Of a stretch of 64,000 nt of DNA, positions 12,296 through 21,784 are shown one piece after another. This DNA comes from Cryptomeria japonica. Taxonomy: Eukaryota > Streptophyta > Pinopsida > Cupressales > Cupressaceae. The stretch lies in assembly GCF_030272615.1 (NCBI RefSeq), contig NC_081406.1, positions 477,428,900 through 477,492,899 of the forward strand. Reading direction: 5' to 3'. The notes beneath the pieces are model-generated. The model was not told the DNA's origin. It searched no databases and worked only from the letters and a program-made list of their open reading frames with translations. How positions within the stretch are numbered: position 1 is the stretch's first letter; each line of letters opens with the position of its first letter. Position numbers and translations under genes: made by a program.

Positions 12296-13391
12296 TGTTA
12301 GGCCCAATATGGAAAGCTAATGTACTGAGAGGGGAGGGGTGAATCAGTACTTCAAAACTTTTCTTCAATAATAACTTTATTGTTATGCATAAACCGAATA
12401 GTGCAGTAACATAATATAAAGCTAAAACAAATAGATAACAATAATACATGATTCACTCCATAACACATATATTTTGGTTACGCAGAAACTCTTGGTTAGA
12501 GAGAAAAACTATGGTGTGGATGGCACCCACAACTTCACTACTGCAATAATAAAGAGTGCTCAGTTAGAGCTACATGTTTAGTTATTTCTGATAGCTTACC
12601 CTATTAGGAGTAACAAGATCTGTTAGATCTACCTTGCTAAAGGATTTTACAACACTTAATCTAAATGTTGCACCTGGTTAGAGGCTTTACAATTTATAGA
12701 CTTGATTAGAGTCTTTTACCTTGTTAAAGGATTCTCTTACAACTTCAAAATATTACAATAAAATCATTACAAATATCTGCAACTTTACATCTAGAATGTT
12801 ATAGCAGATTCTATGTGCTCAAAATATGATTACCTTGCTCATAGCATACCTCGGTAACCCATATAGTAACTCGGTAAACCCTTCTGTTTACTCTGTTCTT
12901 TGACTTTTCTCTAAAATCCTTCTCAGTGACCTCTATGCCTCTATAATAGTCTTCTTACATTCATGCACACACCTTGTTAATTCTTAACTCATGTTGTATA
13001 AATAGATCTCTTATGTCGGTGATCCATTCATTGCTTTGATCTTACAAATATAATTTATCAAATGAATAACCATGCAAGATATTTCATTGGTTAGATGACC
13101 TCAAAATCAAACACAATCTTTAAGTGCAATTTCCAATGTGATAACGGTTAGATGTTCCTCGATCTTGTAACATGTTTTCATATGTATGTCCAGGTTCAAT
13201 GAATCTGGTAACACATTTAACTTGGTGTATATAAACTCGGTGTGTCATCTTTGTTGCTCGGTAGACATGGAATGATACTTGGTAGATAGCTCGGTGTAAA
13301 CTATGCTCTGAGACTACTTTCTTATGTAACCAACTAGAGTATATAGTATAACTTTGACATGAAACTAATGGCAACTTGATAAGTAGTAACA
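12296..13391 (-). repeat. E2 3' LTR
   Basis: The + strand limits are TGTTAGGCCC and AGTAGTAACA, with TGTTA/TAACA inverted termini. It is followed at 13392-13404 by the complement of the purine tract AAAAGGGGAGAT. It is nearly identical to 26847-27986. That copy has about 44 extra bases near 27885-27930 and has lost the final CA to TA. Confidence 0.9.
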
Positions 13392-13404
13392 ATCTCCCCT
13401 TTTG
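13392..13404 (-). promoter_or_regulatory. Polypurine tract of E2
   Basis: On the - strand AAAAGGGGAGAT sits directly before the LTR start TGTTACTACT. It would prime plus-strand synthesis. The position fixes this copy as the 3' LTR of a - strand element. Confidence 0.75.
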
Positions 13405-13445
13405 ACATTAATTGAGATGTTTGACCAAAAAAACTACTTTCAAAG

Positions 13446-14666
13446 TGTAAAGCGGAAAATCGCGATCGAACCCTAGTTGCTCTCCCCTCTTCCAACTCCA
13501 AGGAGAGAGAAGGGAGATTCACTAGGGTTGATGGTTTTCACTTAAGGGAGAGACTTTACATTCAAAAGAGGGGTTGAAACCCACAAGATCCAATCCCACA
13601 CAATGCAAGATTGGATGCTAAATAAGTTTCAAGGGTTAAGAAAGCAAGGCTACCCTCTTTTGTAAAGAATGTGCATAGAAGAATTAAGCTAGGAATACAT
13701 AGAAAGTGAGAAAGATTCGCTCATAAACTGAGATAGGAATACAGTATGAAGCTGCGGACCTGGAATTAGCAGTAAAATGTCGATACGGCGCTGTCCTGCA
13801 AATTTGAGCAAAAGTTGTCGGGACGATGGCGCCCGAGCGCCACGGTCCTCCGAAAAATCCGCGAAACGAAGGGGGATCTGTTCGTCTCTGCACAAGGATT
13901 CCAAATCTTCAATTTCAGCCACATACCTGCAACCTACACATAGAAAAGCGAAGATGATTGGGGGGTTAGGGATTAGGGGTTTGCCTTTAGGTCAAACCCC
14001 AGTTTTGGAATTAACCAAGAAATGAGCAAGTGCTATAAATGTAAATGTCTGTAAAACAAGTACTAATACCTTGTTCTAAGGATGTTTGTATCCTTATGTG
14101 CGAAGGTATAGATGTTGTATGTTGTTGTAATATGTAGTATGTGATCTCCTCTTCAATGGTTGAATCCTTGTCTTGAATGCAACACTTAGCCTTGAATGGA
14201 GACTTGGAATGAATGCTTGAATGTTTGAATGCTTGAATGCTTGAGTATAGTTTCCACGCTTTTTCCCTCATGTGTGTCTCTCTTCAAATGAGAGAGGAAA
14301 ATGTAGTTTATATACTTGTCATTTAGGGCTGATAGACTGATTTTCCCGACCTTAGGCCGACCAGGAAAGTTAATTTCCAAGTTGCAAACAAAAAGACCCG
14401 AGACCCCTTAGGAGACCGGGCCCAAAATAGGGCCAGGGACCAGGGCGCTGGGCACCCTGGTCCTAAAGGACCAGGGTGCTGGGCGCTCTGGTCCCACCTG
14501 CCGAGACAGCAGGGTGCAAAGGAGGTTCAGGCCAGGGCGCAAGAAAATGCAGTTTTTAGTGTCGTAATCAGGTTTCGGGGTCTCCATTCAGGTTGCGTGT
14601 TACGTCGCCATCATGAAGACCGAAATGCAGTCAAAATTGCAAGTGTCGCAATTTTAGGACGCTACA
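13446..14666 (-). repeat. E3 3' LTR
   Basis: The + strand limits are TGTAAAGCGG and GACGCTACA. It is followed by the complement of a purine tract (- strand AAAGTGGGGGCTAAA) at 14667-14681. It contains a TATA-like GTATATAAAC on the - strand at 14306-14315 and two tandem 27-base hairpins at 14437-14463 and 14468-14494. Confidence 0.95.
14437..14494. repeat. Two tandem hairpins in E3 3' LTR
   Basis: Each 27-base unit, 31 bases apart, begins GGACCAGGG. The first ends CCCTGGTCC (9 perfect pairs) and the second ends CTCTGGTCC. The 5' LTR has a single unit at 21024-21050, so one 31-base repeat has been lost or gained. They lie about 120 bases upstream of the TATA box. Confidence 0.7.
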
Positions 14667-15421
14667 TTTAGCCCCCACTTTAGCGGGAGTATGTATGCTC
14701 ATACTTTCGGTAAAGTACAAGGAAACAACATTGAAAGAATTTCACCATGTCAAGGAGGCAAGACACACCAAGCCCCCAGTGGACTAAGGATCTTACGACT
14801 TCGATTGACAAAGTAAAAGGGAAGATCACGAGGGAGAACCATGACTGTCAGTAGTAAGGTTCCCTCACTATGAGTCATGCAAGAGAAATACCGAAAATTT
14901 TCAAGGCAAAGCTAAGTTCGCCAAGAAATTTTCAAGTATCCTGAAGAGATAGACAGGGTGTATGCCCCCCTATGTTAAAGCGATCGCACACGCCTCAACG
15001 GGGGTGATTGTTTTAACGTAGTGATACACATAAGAAATGAGAAAGGAAAGAAGCACGTTATCACAAGGATTTAGCCCCCAAGTGTGAGATAAGCCCAAGG
15101 ATAATAGACACAAAACACAAAGCACAAGGTGACTTTGCTTTCCTCGGGGTCAGTATGCTGTATGATAATTCATGTATATATATCATATGTATGTATGCAT
15201 AATTGTTCTTCATTCCCCAATCAAGGAAGGTCACCTAGAAGAAGGGAACACATGTGTCTTTTGAGTCAACATGAGAGAGATCGAGAGATCTCAATGCTTT
15301 GCATCGTCCTCAAGTAGACAACACCAAGGACAACAAATAGAAGAATGAGAATAATGTATAGAAGAAGTAACACAAGAGAGGAGGAGAGAATCTGCTATGC
15401 TAATGTAACTAGTCTAGCACG
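14667..15421 (-). other. E3 3' non-coding region
   Basis: This lies between the end of the gag tail frame and the 3' LTR and starts with the polypurine tract on the LTR side. It is similar in order and wording to 9915-10656 of E1. No protein frame is supported on either strand. Confidence 0.65.
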
Positions 15422-15874
15422 TCATCTACCCCCCCGATCTTGCTGATCAATGTTTCGGGAAGGTAGGGAACACGCTAGAGGAGGAACATCCAACACAGCA
15501 GATGGAGCTATCACAAGATCCAAACAAGGGCTATGTTCATGTTCCGAGCCACATTGTTCTTGTCTAGGAGCTAGGATAAGTGCTTTAGAAAATTCGTTAG
15601 ATAAATGGTTATCAATATCAACAATTTCATATTCACTATCAGAAGCAAGAGAAGTAACATTTTCATCATGAATAACATTTTCATCTATAGCATCATCAAG
15701 ATTTATAAAAATAGGATCTTTAACTCGCACAGGATCAAGACCATCATGCATCTTATGTTTAGGAGATTTAGGCTCAATGTCCGGCTGAGGAGAAAATGGA
15801 ATAATGCTTGTTGAAGGTGTTTTTGGAGATGGGGAAGTTTGGGAAGCAGCTGCTTGAGCCCTAAGATGACGCTT
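15422..15874 (-). pseudogene. E3 gag tail beyond a single premature stop
   Basis: This is in the same frame as the 992-codon gag ORF, separated from it only by the TGA at 15875-15877. The tail has a Pro/Ser-rich stretch, the motif KDPIFINLDDAID, an acidic segment and ends at TAG 15422. E1 has the same tail (KDPIFINLDEEM) and shows a Trp codon at the stop position, so TGA probably arose from TGG. This suggests the ancestral protein was about 1143 residues. It may instead be dispensable in E3. Confidence 0.7.
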
Positions 15875-18853
15875 TCATCGGCATTCACGTGCAGAACGAT
15901 TTCGTCTAGTCTTAGTAGGAAGTGGAGAAGATTGAGGAGGAGGAATGTTCTCATCCTTATCACTTGGGTGTTTAGGTTGTGGTCTCTTAGGCTGGATAAT
16001 GGGAGAAAAAGAAGGTCGCTTCTCTCTATAAAAAGAAGGAGGAGGAACTGCTCCATATAAGGGAGGAATATTCGGTTTAGGAAGGAGACCAAGTCCATCA
16101 TGACGAGGAGGGATAGGTCTACTTTTAGAAGGTTTATTAGGCATAGACATAGTCACATCCATAGGAATGGGTTGGGAATATTCTCGAGGAAAGACATTAG
16201 TTTTATCTTTCAAAGGAAGAACTTCCTTCTCAAGAACGATAGGAATATCAAGTTTAGGTGTTCTAGGGTCACTTAGAGATAGGATCATATTTGTTTTCCA
16301 CTTTTGATAAGATTTGAAAAGATGATCACTTTGCGGAGGAAGAAATTGGAATTGTTTAGGCCAAAAGTAATCAATAGGAATGCTAGAAGTTCTTTCAGCT
16401 GGTTTAAAGAGACTATGATTGACAGTAACAACTTCACCATTATGGGGAAATTTCAAACACTTATGAATAGGAGAAGCAATAGCTTTCATGGAAGATAGCC
16501 AAGGATAGCCAAGCTTCACACGAAATTGTTCGGAAGAAGGAATAATAGCAAAGTTCACATCAAGAGATTTGTTATGGACCTCAATAGGCAATGTAATAGA
16601 ACCAATTGCAGGAGAAGAAAATGCATCAAATAGTTTCACAATCACATCTGTTTTGTCATTTATCACTTGATTCAATTGCAAAGTAAAAAGAAATTCTTCA
16701 GTAATAATATTAACCATGCACGAAGGATCAATAAGCACTCCACGGCAAGGTGTATTCTTGACTTTTGCAACTATGTATAAAGGACCATCAGGTGCCCTAA
16801 TGGTTTCACTAGAATCAAATGTGATGGAAGATTCTTTAGGGATTTCTTGCTGCTCTACAAAGTTAATCACATTCGGAGTCATAGACACAAGACCATCAGA
16901 TGAGAGAGAGGAATCATTAGCCTCAATTGCATTAGAGGTATGAGAAGGTAATGGATCAGTGAAAATCTGAAGATTTTGATTAGGAGGAGCTACAGATGTG
17001 TTGCCTTTATCATTCACTCCAGAAATAGAAATAGTGTTATTACCAATCAAATCTTGAATTTTACCCTTTAAAGAAAAACATTTTTTAGTATCATGCCCAG
17101 GCTGACGATGAAATTGACAAAAAGCTTTGTTCTCAAAATAAGGTGAAGTAATCTTTGCAGGATCAATTTGTCTTATAGGAGGAGGAGTAAGCACATTTTG
17201 TTCCAATAACTTATTCATAATACTATGCAATGATTCATTCAAAGGAGTATACTTTCTTTCTTTCTTGAAAAATTCAGAAATAGGAGGCACACCTGATGCT
17301 GCATTCACATTGTTATTGATGATGTTTTCATTGAATTTGATGGAATCTCTGTTCGGTTTAAACTTCCCAAATGGTTGTTGACTGCTATCACCCTTATCAC
17401 TCGGAGCCATAGGATGTGATTGTTCCATTTGGCTCACAGTCAGTTGATAATTGTGAAGAGTTGCACACAACTGTTGGAAAGAAGTAAACTCAGAAAATAG
17501 AAGTTTGTCTCGAATATCTTTTTGTAAATTAGAAATAAAGATTCTTTGAATATCATTGTCAGGCACTGGAAAATAAATTTGAGCATACAAATGCTTATAT
17601 CTACCAATGAAATCAGTCACTTTTTCTTTAACACCTTGTTTACAATGCATTAAATCAATCAAAGTAACTTTAGGACTTATATTGTTTTGAAATTGTTGAA
17701 TGAAAGCATTTGCAAGTTGTTCGAAAGAAGTAATAGAATAAGAAGGCAATGAGCAATACCATTGTAGGGCTTTGTCTCTTAATGTTCTAGTAAACAGTTT
17801 TGCAAGCAACCTTTGGTCATAAGCAAAATCAGTACATATTGTTTGAAAGGTCTTAACATGTGTTAGAGGATCACCTTTACCATTATAAAGCTCCAAATGC
17901 GGGATTTCAACATGTTTAGGAGGGATAGCTCGAACAATGTCAAGAGAAAGTGGGCTCGCAACATCAAATGTGGGCACACTAAACTTAGATTGATTCATAG
18001 AGGCAATTTGTTGCTGTAAAGAAGAGACAGTTTGTGCAAGATTGTTAATGGTAGCTTCAGTCGAAGAATTCATATTAGATGTGTTAGATTGAGATGGAGG
18101 TGTTATGTTATTGAAAGAAGGTAAAGAGTAAGGTGGTGGGACTCTATGATAATTAGTCATAGGAGATGATTGGACAGGGGGAACACTACAAGGAGGAATG
18201 GAATGGTTAAATGAATTGCCCCCTTGCGTCATGTTCATTGGTGGAGATGTAGTAGGAACACTCATTGAAGGAATGAATGAAGAAGTCGGATTAAATGAAG
18301 GAAGAGAGTTAATTGAAGAAGAAGGATTGCCCCCATGACTGGTGATCACAGGAGGAATGTCTTGTGTAGAAGTATCCATTATGTTTGATTTAAAGGTAGG
18401 TATGCTAGCCATAGAAGTCATCAAAGGAATAGAATGATTGACTTGAGTAGGAGGTTGTGTATAACCCAAGGTTTCGGCACAACTCTTCATAGGCATCACA
18501 TTTGAATCCACAATGTGTGCAATACCACGCAAAATATCAATTCCATTCTTATCACTTTGAAGCATATGTTTTAGACCCCCAATTAAAGGAAGAGCTTGAC
18601 TATCGGGATACTCATGAGACATCCATTGGTGAAAATCATCAAATTGGTTATCCAATTTTGAAAGTTGTTCTTCAGAAACCTCATGGAGAGCTTCTTCATC
18701 ATTAGGAGGATTAGAGGAATTACCCATGTCCTCGTTAAAAAGGCTATTCAAATTAGGTTCCATCTCCTCAGTAGTTAAACCTCGGAAAGACTTAATTCTA
18801 TGGCTTCGTCTAACGGGAATAGTGTAAGTAGGGCTTATTGTTGTAAAACTCAT
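15875..18853 (-). CDS. E3 gag-protease-like polyprotein (992 aa)
   Basis: This is the structural protein of a gypsy-type element, expected to form cytoplasmic virus-like particles. Residues 1-310 are low-complexity, rich in Ser, Pro and Asn. Residues about 315-480 match the Retrotrans_gag domain (LYNGKGDPLTHVKTFQ, KALQWYCSLPSYSITSFEQL). Residues 579-592 are a zinc-knuckle-like C-X2-H-X4-H-X4-C, a form seen in plant Tat/Athila-type gag. Residues about 690-830 look like a retropepsin fold, but the catalytic triad reads Asp-Pro-Ser (LIDPSCMVN) rather than Asp-Thr/Ser-Gly. The C-terminus is proline-rich. The start Met is conserved in E1. No polymerase follows. It is the only long gypsy-type frame without internal stops in the window. 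Confidence 0.88.
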   Translation of the reverse strand: MSFTTISPTYTIPVRRSHRIKSFRGLTTEEMEPNLNSLFNEDMGNSSNPPNDEEALHEVSEEQLSKLDNQFDDFHQWMSHEYPDSQALPLIGGLKHMLQSDKNGIDILRGIAHIVDSNVMPMKSCAETLGYTQPPTQVNHSIPLMTSMASIPTFKSNIMDTSTQDIPPVITSHGGNPSSSINSLPSFNPTSSFIPSMSVPTTSPPMNMTQGGNSFNHSIPPCSVPPVQSSPMTNYHRVPPPYSLPSFNNITPPSQSNTSNMNSSTEATINNLAQTVSSLQQQIASMNQSKFSVPTFDVASPLSLDIVRAIPPKHVEIPHLELYNGKGDPLTHVKTFQTICTDFAYDQRLLAKLFTRTLRDKALQWYCSLPSYSITSFEQLANAFIQQFQNNISPKVTLIDLMHCKQGVKEKVTDFIGRYKHLYAQIYFPVPDNDIQRIFISNLQKDIRDKLLFSEFTSFQQLCATLHNYQLTVSQMEQSHPMAPSDKGDSSQQPFGKFKPNRDSIKFNENIINNNVNAASGVPPISEFFKKERKYTPLNESLHSIMNKLLEQNVLTPPPIRQIDPAKITSPYFENKAFCQFHRQPGHDTKKCFSLKGKIQDLIGNNTISISGVNDKGNTSVAPPNQNLQIFTDPLPSHTSNAIEANDSSLSSDGLVSMTPNVINFVEQQEIPKESSITFDSSETIRAPDGPLYIVAKVKNTPCRGVLIDPSCMVNIITEEFLFTLQLNQVINDKTDVIVKLFDAFSSPAIGSITLPIEVHNKSLDVNFAIIPSSEQFRVKLGYPWLSSMKAIASPIHKCLKFPHNGEVVTVNHSLFKPAERTSSIPIDYFWPKQFQFLPPQSDHLFKSYQKWKTNMILSLSDPRTPKLDIPIVLEKEVLPLKDKTNVFPREYSQPIPMDVTMSMPNKPSKSRPIPPRHDGLGLLPKPNIPPLYGAVPPPSFYREKRPSFSPIIQPKRPQPKHPSDKDENIPPPQSSPLPTKTRRNRSARECR

Positions 18854-20014
18854 GCACTAGAGAGAGAGAGAAGATTTTGAATTTAGAAGTAGCAATTTTC
18901 AGTAAAATCAGCCAATCTTCTGGATTTAAGCTGTTAAATGCAATCACGACAGTCTCCCGAAATTTTGAAAAAAATGTCTGGGACCGTGGCGCTCGGAGTG
19001 CAACACGGTCCTTGCAACTTTTTTCGAAATTTGCAGGGATGAAAGGTATGATGATTTTAAAGCTAATCTGAAAAAATTGAGTGATTTTACGATCTGTAGA
19101 TAGGCCAAATTAAAGTTGCAAATTCAAAATTGAACCCTATCAAGATTGTCGAAAAATGCAAGATTTGAATTTTGAAAAAGAGAGGGACACTGAAATTTTG
19201 AATTTTATGATTTTAGAGGGAATGTCAAGAGCAATGCAAATTTTGAAATTTAAAAATTGACTCAATTTCACGCAAAATTCAATTTTGAAAGCGGAAATTA
19301 AAGTTGTTGTAATTAAGCACTTAATTTCAAAAGTCACAAATTGCAAGAATTTGAATAAAGCACTGAAATTTTGAATGAATGCAAACACACTTTTCAGATT
19401 TAGGACAGTAAGAACACAATTTTGACACAAAATTTCAATTTCGATGATTTTTGAATGATTAGAAGCCTTAAACCAAGCAATCACAAGACCAACTTTGACT
19501 ATAATTTTGAAAGTGTTATAATTGATAAAATCGGCCAAAATTCTGGATTTTAGCAGGAAAATACAGTAAGATCTCGCTCCCGAAATTTCGGAAAAAATGT
19601 CGGGGACGATGGCGCTCGGAGTGCACACAGTCCTCACAACTTTTTTCCAAATTTTCAGGGATGAAAGATATTGTGATTTTATTGCGGAATCCAAAGTTAC
19701 AGCTGATTTGGAGATGTTTTGATCAGTGAAATTATCAGTCAAAGGTTGAATCAAGAGGGTTTCAAAAATTAGGGTTTTGAGACTTAACCACTTAATTTTC
19801 AAAATTAAAGCATAGATATGAATTGATAATTTGTAATAGAAGGGCAAATCTGAAACAAGCATTAACAATTAAACATTTCACAAGTTTAATTACTTAAAAA
19901 GAAAATTTAGGGTTTTTATGCAATCACCTCTAAAATTTTGCAAAAGATCAAACATGGAAATGTAATCAAAGAATCAAATTTCAGTTCTAATCATGAATAA
20001 TCAGAAAGGATGTT
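18854..20014 (-). other. E3 5' leader with a duplicated structured block
   Basis: This is an untranslated region of about 1.2 kb between the primer site and the gag start. A block of about 145 bases occurs twice (about 18910-19055 and 19535-19680). Each copy has GGCGCTCGGAGTGC inside a GGAC...GTCC stem. A third variant lies in the LTR at about 13780-13860 (and 20367-20450). No ORF on the coding strand is supported. Confidence 0.6.
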
Positions 20015-20029
20015 ACGTCGGGTTCACCA
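20015..20029 (-). promoter_or_regulatory. Primer binding site of E3
   Basis: Three bases inside the 5' LTR the - strand reads TGGTGAACCCGACGT. A TGG-starting site here pairs with the CCA end of a tRNA to prime minus-strand DNA. E1 has nearly the same site at 30143-30156 (TGGTGAACCCGATG). I do not assign the tRNA species. Confidence 0.7.
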
Positions 20030-20032
20030 AAA

Positions 20033-21164
20033 TGTAAAGCGGAAAATCGCGATCGAACCCTAGTTGCTCTCCCCTCTTCCAACTCCAAGGAGAGAGAAGG
20101 GAGATTCACTAGGGTTGATGGTTTTCACTTAAGGGAGAGACTTTACATTCAAAAAAGGGGTTGAAACCCACAAGATCCAATCCCACACAATGCAAGATTG
20201 GATGCTAAATGAGTTTCAAGTGTTAAGAAAGCAAGGCTACCCTCTTTTGTAAAGAATGTGCATAGAAGAATTAAGCTAGGAATACATAGAAAGTGAGAAA
20301 GATTCGCTCATAAACTGAGATAGGAATACAGTATGAAGCTGCAGACCTGGAATTAGCAGTAAAATGTCGATACGGCGCTATCCTGCAAATTTGAGCAAAA
20401 GTTGTTGGGACGATGGCGCTCGAGCGCCACGGTCCTCTAAAAAATCCGCGAAACGAAGGGGGATCTGTTTGTCTCTGCACAAGGATTCCAGATCTTCAAT
20501 TTCAGCCGCGTACCTGCAACCTACACATAGAAAAGTGAAGACGATTGGGGGGTTAGGGATTAGGGGTTTGCCTTTAGGTCAAACCCCAGTTTTGGAATTA
20601 ACCAAGAAATGAGCAAGTGCTGTAAATGTAAATGTCTGTAAAACAAGTACTAATACCTTGTTCTAAGGATGTTTGTATCCTTATGTGCGAAGGTATAGAT
20701 GTTGTATGTTGTTGTAATATGTAGTATGTGATCTCCTCTTCAATGGTTGAATCCTTGTCTTGAATGCAACACTTAGCCTTGAATGGAGACTTGGAATGAA
20801 TGCTTGAATGTTTGAATGCTTGAATGCTTGAGTATAGTTTCCACGCTTTTTCCCTCATGTGTGTCTCTCTTCAAATGAGAGAGGAAAATGTAGTTTATAT
20901 ACTTGTCATTTAGGGCTGATAGACTGATTTTCCCGACCTTAGGCCGACCAGGAAAGTTAATTTCCAAATTGCAAACAAAAAGACCCGAGACCCCTTAGGA
21001 GACCGGGCCCAAAATAGGGCCAGGGACCAGGGCGCTGGCCGCTCTGGTCCCACCTGCCGGGACAGCAGGGTGCAAAGGAGGTTCAGGCTAGGGTGCAAGA
21101 AAATGCAGTTTTTAGTGTCGAAATGCAGTCGAAATTGCAAGTGTCACAATTTTAGGACGCTACA
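20033..21164 (-). repeat. E3 5' LTR
   Basis: Partner of 13446-14666 with the same TGTA...TACA ends. It is shorter by 89 bases through loss of one 31-base hairpin repeat and a 58-base segment near 21118. It is followed by CAAAG, the target duplication. Confidence 0.95.
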
Positions 21165-21169
21165 CAAAG

Positions 21170-21784
21170 TTATAACTCAAAATCTATATACTTGCAAAAT
21201 TTGACTACACTGACAGTATATACAATAGTCAATAAAATAATATATCTAGATATACTCCCCTTATCGATATACTGTTCAAAACTCTGATTTTGCATGCTCG
21301 ATGATTAATGTTCCATGTGCTACTCTTGATCTTTGCTTACTGTCCTATTCACTACTTGGTTCACTACTCTTGGATACTCTACTTGCTCTGCTCAGTATAC
21401 TCCCCCTATATACTATACTCCTTTTGTTTGATACTTTGAATACTATATCACTCCCCCAATACTGTATTACTCCCCCTTTTTGATAAACATCAAAACTTAA
21501 TTACCATTCGAGGGTGGTAACTAATCAAAAATGGATTTGTACTTGGTCCGGGCTTCGGTGAGAGTGATAGAGAGTGCATTCCTTACACTGTCCATTAAAG
21601 AATTATGTGCTTGAATATCAGCCAATAATGATATTAAACCATCTAGAGTACTTCCCTCTTGTGTAGTAGATAGGGAGGTGGCTCGGTTGATCTGTTCTTA
21701 GACGGATGAAAGATGAGGAAGGAATAATGTCTATAATGTCATTATATCCATCTTGATCTTGTGTTCTTCATTTCTTAAGTCCAA
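21170..21784 (-). pseudogene. E2 ORF2 C-terminal extension and 3' UTR
   Basis: After the TAA at 21785 the same frame continues with protein-like sequence (DLRNEEHKIKMDI, GLISLLADIQAHN, NALSITLTEARTKY) and a few more stops to about 21525. E4 shows comparable sequence after its own coiled-coil region. From about 21500 to 21170 it is AT-rich non-coding with several ctccccc runs, ending at the E3 target duplication. Confidence 0.45.

Larger units (their letters stand above)
13446..21164 (-). mobile_element. E3: gag-only gypsy-type LTR element, complete
   Basis: This is the innermost element of the nest. LTRs lie at 13446-14666 (3') and 20033-21164 (5'), with a perfect 5-base target duplication CAAAG at 13441-13445 and 21165-21169. 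The internal part is 5.4 kb and holds one long gag/protease-like frame with no reverse transcriptase, RNase H or integrase. By eye about 22 substitutions separate the LTRs, nearly all transitions, plus two gaps (31 and 58 bases), so it is much younger than E1. Structure matches the TR-GAG class of non-autonomous plant elements. Confidence 0.93.

Noticed and set aside
11850-12449. Open frame of 199 codons
   Set aside because: It is a chimera that runs from the E2 LTR into the decayed E1 gag. The LTR part is not protein coding.
12990-13005. TATAAATAGA as a + strand promoter in the E2 LTR
   Set aside because: E2 is on the - strand and no + strand gene follows. It is probably chance in AT-rich DNA.
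15703-16101. Open frame of 132 codons on the - strand
   Set aside because: It overlaps the E3 gag C-terminus in a different frame and has a Leu-rich composition typical of shadows.
19140-19868. Open frame of 242 codons in the E3 leader
   Set aside because: It lies between primer site and gag, has Ile/Lys/Phe-rich composition without motifs and contains the duplicated non-coding block. There is no E1 counterpart.
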